From JAEUTH01 sp044230205 (GTDB taxonomy: Bacteria > Bacteroidota > Bacteroidia > AKYH767-A > OLB10): a stretch of DNA of 64,000 bases. Made by a program: the position numbers and the translations under genes. The notes beneath the pieces are model-generated. The model did not search any database. It saw only the letters and a list, made by a program, of their open reading frames with translations, and was not told where the DNA came from. The first letter of the stretch is position 1; each line of letters opens with the position of its first letter. The DNA is taken from positions 1-64,000 of the forward strand of contig JBGARN010000004.1 of the NCBI GenBank assembly GCA_044230205.1. The letters run 5' to 3'. This document shows, in pieces, positions 63,868 to 64,000 of the stretch.

Positions 63868-64000
63868 TTTGATTTGAAATTTTATTCAATCACAATGATT
63901 AGAAAATATTTTGGTTGTTTATGGTTTTGAGAAATTGATTTATCCGTGAATTGTTATGTTCCTGAAATTTGATGGTTTAAAAAAAAGACCATTTGCATCT

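Noticed and set aside
1..64000. tRNA, rRNA or riboswitch genes in the gaps
   Set aside because: I looked through the gaps for cloverleaf arms and known riboswitch cores and saw none. A covariance-model scan would settle it.

Overview
The window looks like chromosome from a Bacteroidota bacterium, probably in or near the Chitinophagales/Sphingobacteriales part of the phylum (inference). The signs are at least eight secreted proteins ending in a type IX secretion (T9SS) type A sorting domain, SprB and SBBP-type repeats, a b558-type succinate dehydrogenase operon with subunit order C-A-B, a TonB receptor with an OMP_b-brl_3 barrel, start regions without Shine-Dalgarno sequences, and TAnnTTTG-like promoter boxes. 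I see no tRNA, rRNA or CRISPR array.

Layout. 1-13 kb: 5' end of a spore-maturation-A-like membrane protein gene, a Kelch/SprB protein, a beta-helix protein, a GH3 glycosidase coupled to a small secreted protein, a gamma-carbonic-anhydrase-like protein, a lipoprotein, asd, a DUF2721 protein and another T9SS protein. 13-18 kb: prfB (with the classical +1 programmed frameshift), arsC and fumC on the minus strand, then pepA. 18-30 kb: one tightly packed plus-strand run of eight genes (two giant SBBP beta-propeller T9SS proteins, a P-loop NTPase, an ABC exporter, a lipoprotein, a YD-repeat-like protein, a DUF2490-type outer-membrane protein and an isoaspartyl peptidase). I cannot match this run to a described system, and it is the best candidate here for an undescribed one. 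30-36.3 kb: a minus-strand Lol/MacB-like lipoprotein-transport cluster (LolA-like gene, two FtsX-type permeases, ATPase, outer-membrane porin-like gene). It is interrupted between ATPase and porin by a REP-associated (Y1/HUH) transposase gene and a ten-unit palindromic array with a 51-bp period. 36.4-38.3 kb: ribF carrying an in-frame palindromic/heptamer insertion, and a nonsense-mutated kinase-like gene. 38-50 kb: TonB receptor, pepP, sdhCAB, a Kazal-domain protein, ACP phosphodiesterase, polysaccharide deacetylase and exonuclease III. 48-55 kb: an ECF sigma factor with a membrane protein carrying a triplicated N-terminal module, a giant jellyroll T9SS protein behind a leader terminator-like hairpin, and a frameshifted OmpA-family gene. 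55-64 kb: a T9SS repeat protein, a Kir-type K+ channel overlapping ctaA tail to tail, a PaiB-like protein, aspartate kinase, a MacB-type permease and a PhzF-type isomerase.

The main hunting results are: (1) REP hairpins next to the transposase that keep the same flank but change the stem with compensating bases and flip orientation; (2) the intact SD-dependent prfB frameshift site in a lineage that otherwise hardly uses SD; (3) a selfish-looking palindrome translated inside riboflavin kinase; (4) three independently broken genes (LolA-like by deletion, kinase by a stop, OmpA by a one-base slip); (5) the 18-30 kb operon; and (6) a promoter plus attenuator-like hairpin ahead of the 1184-residue T9SS protein.
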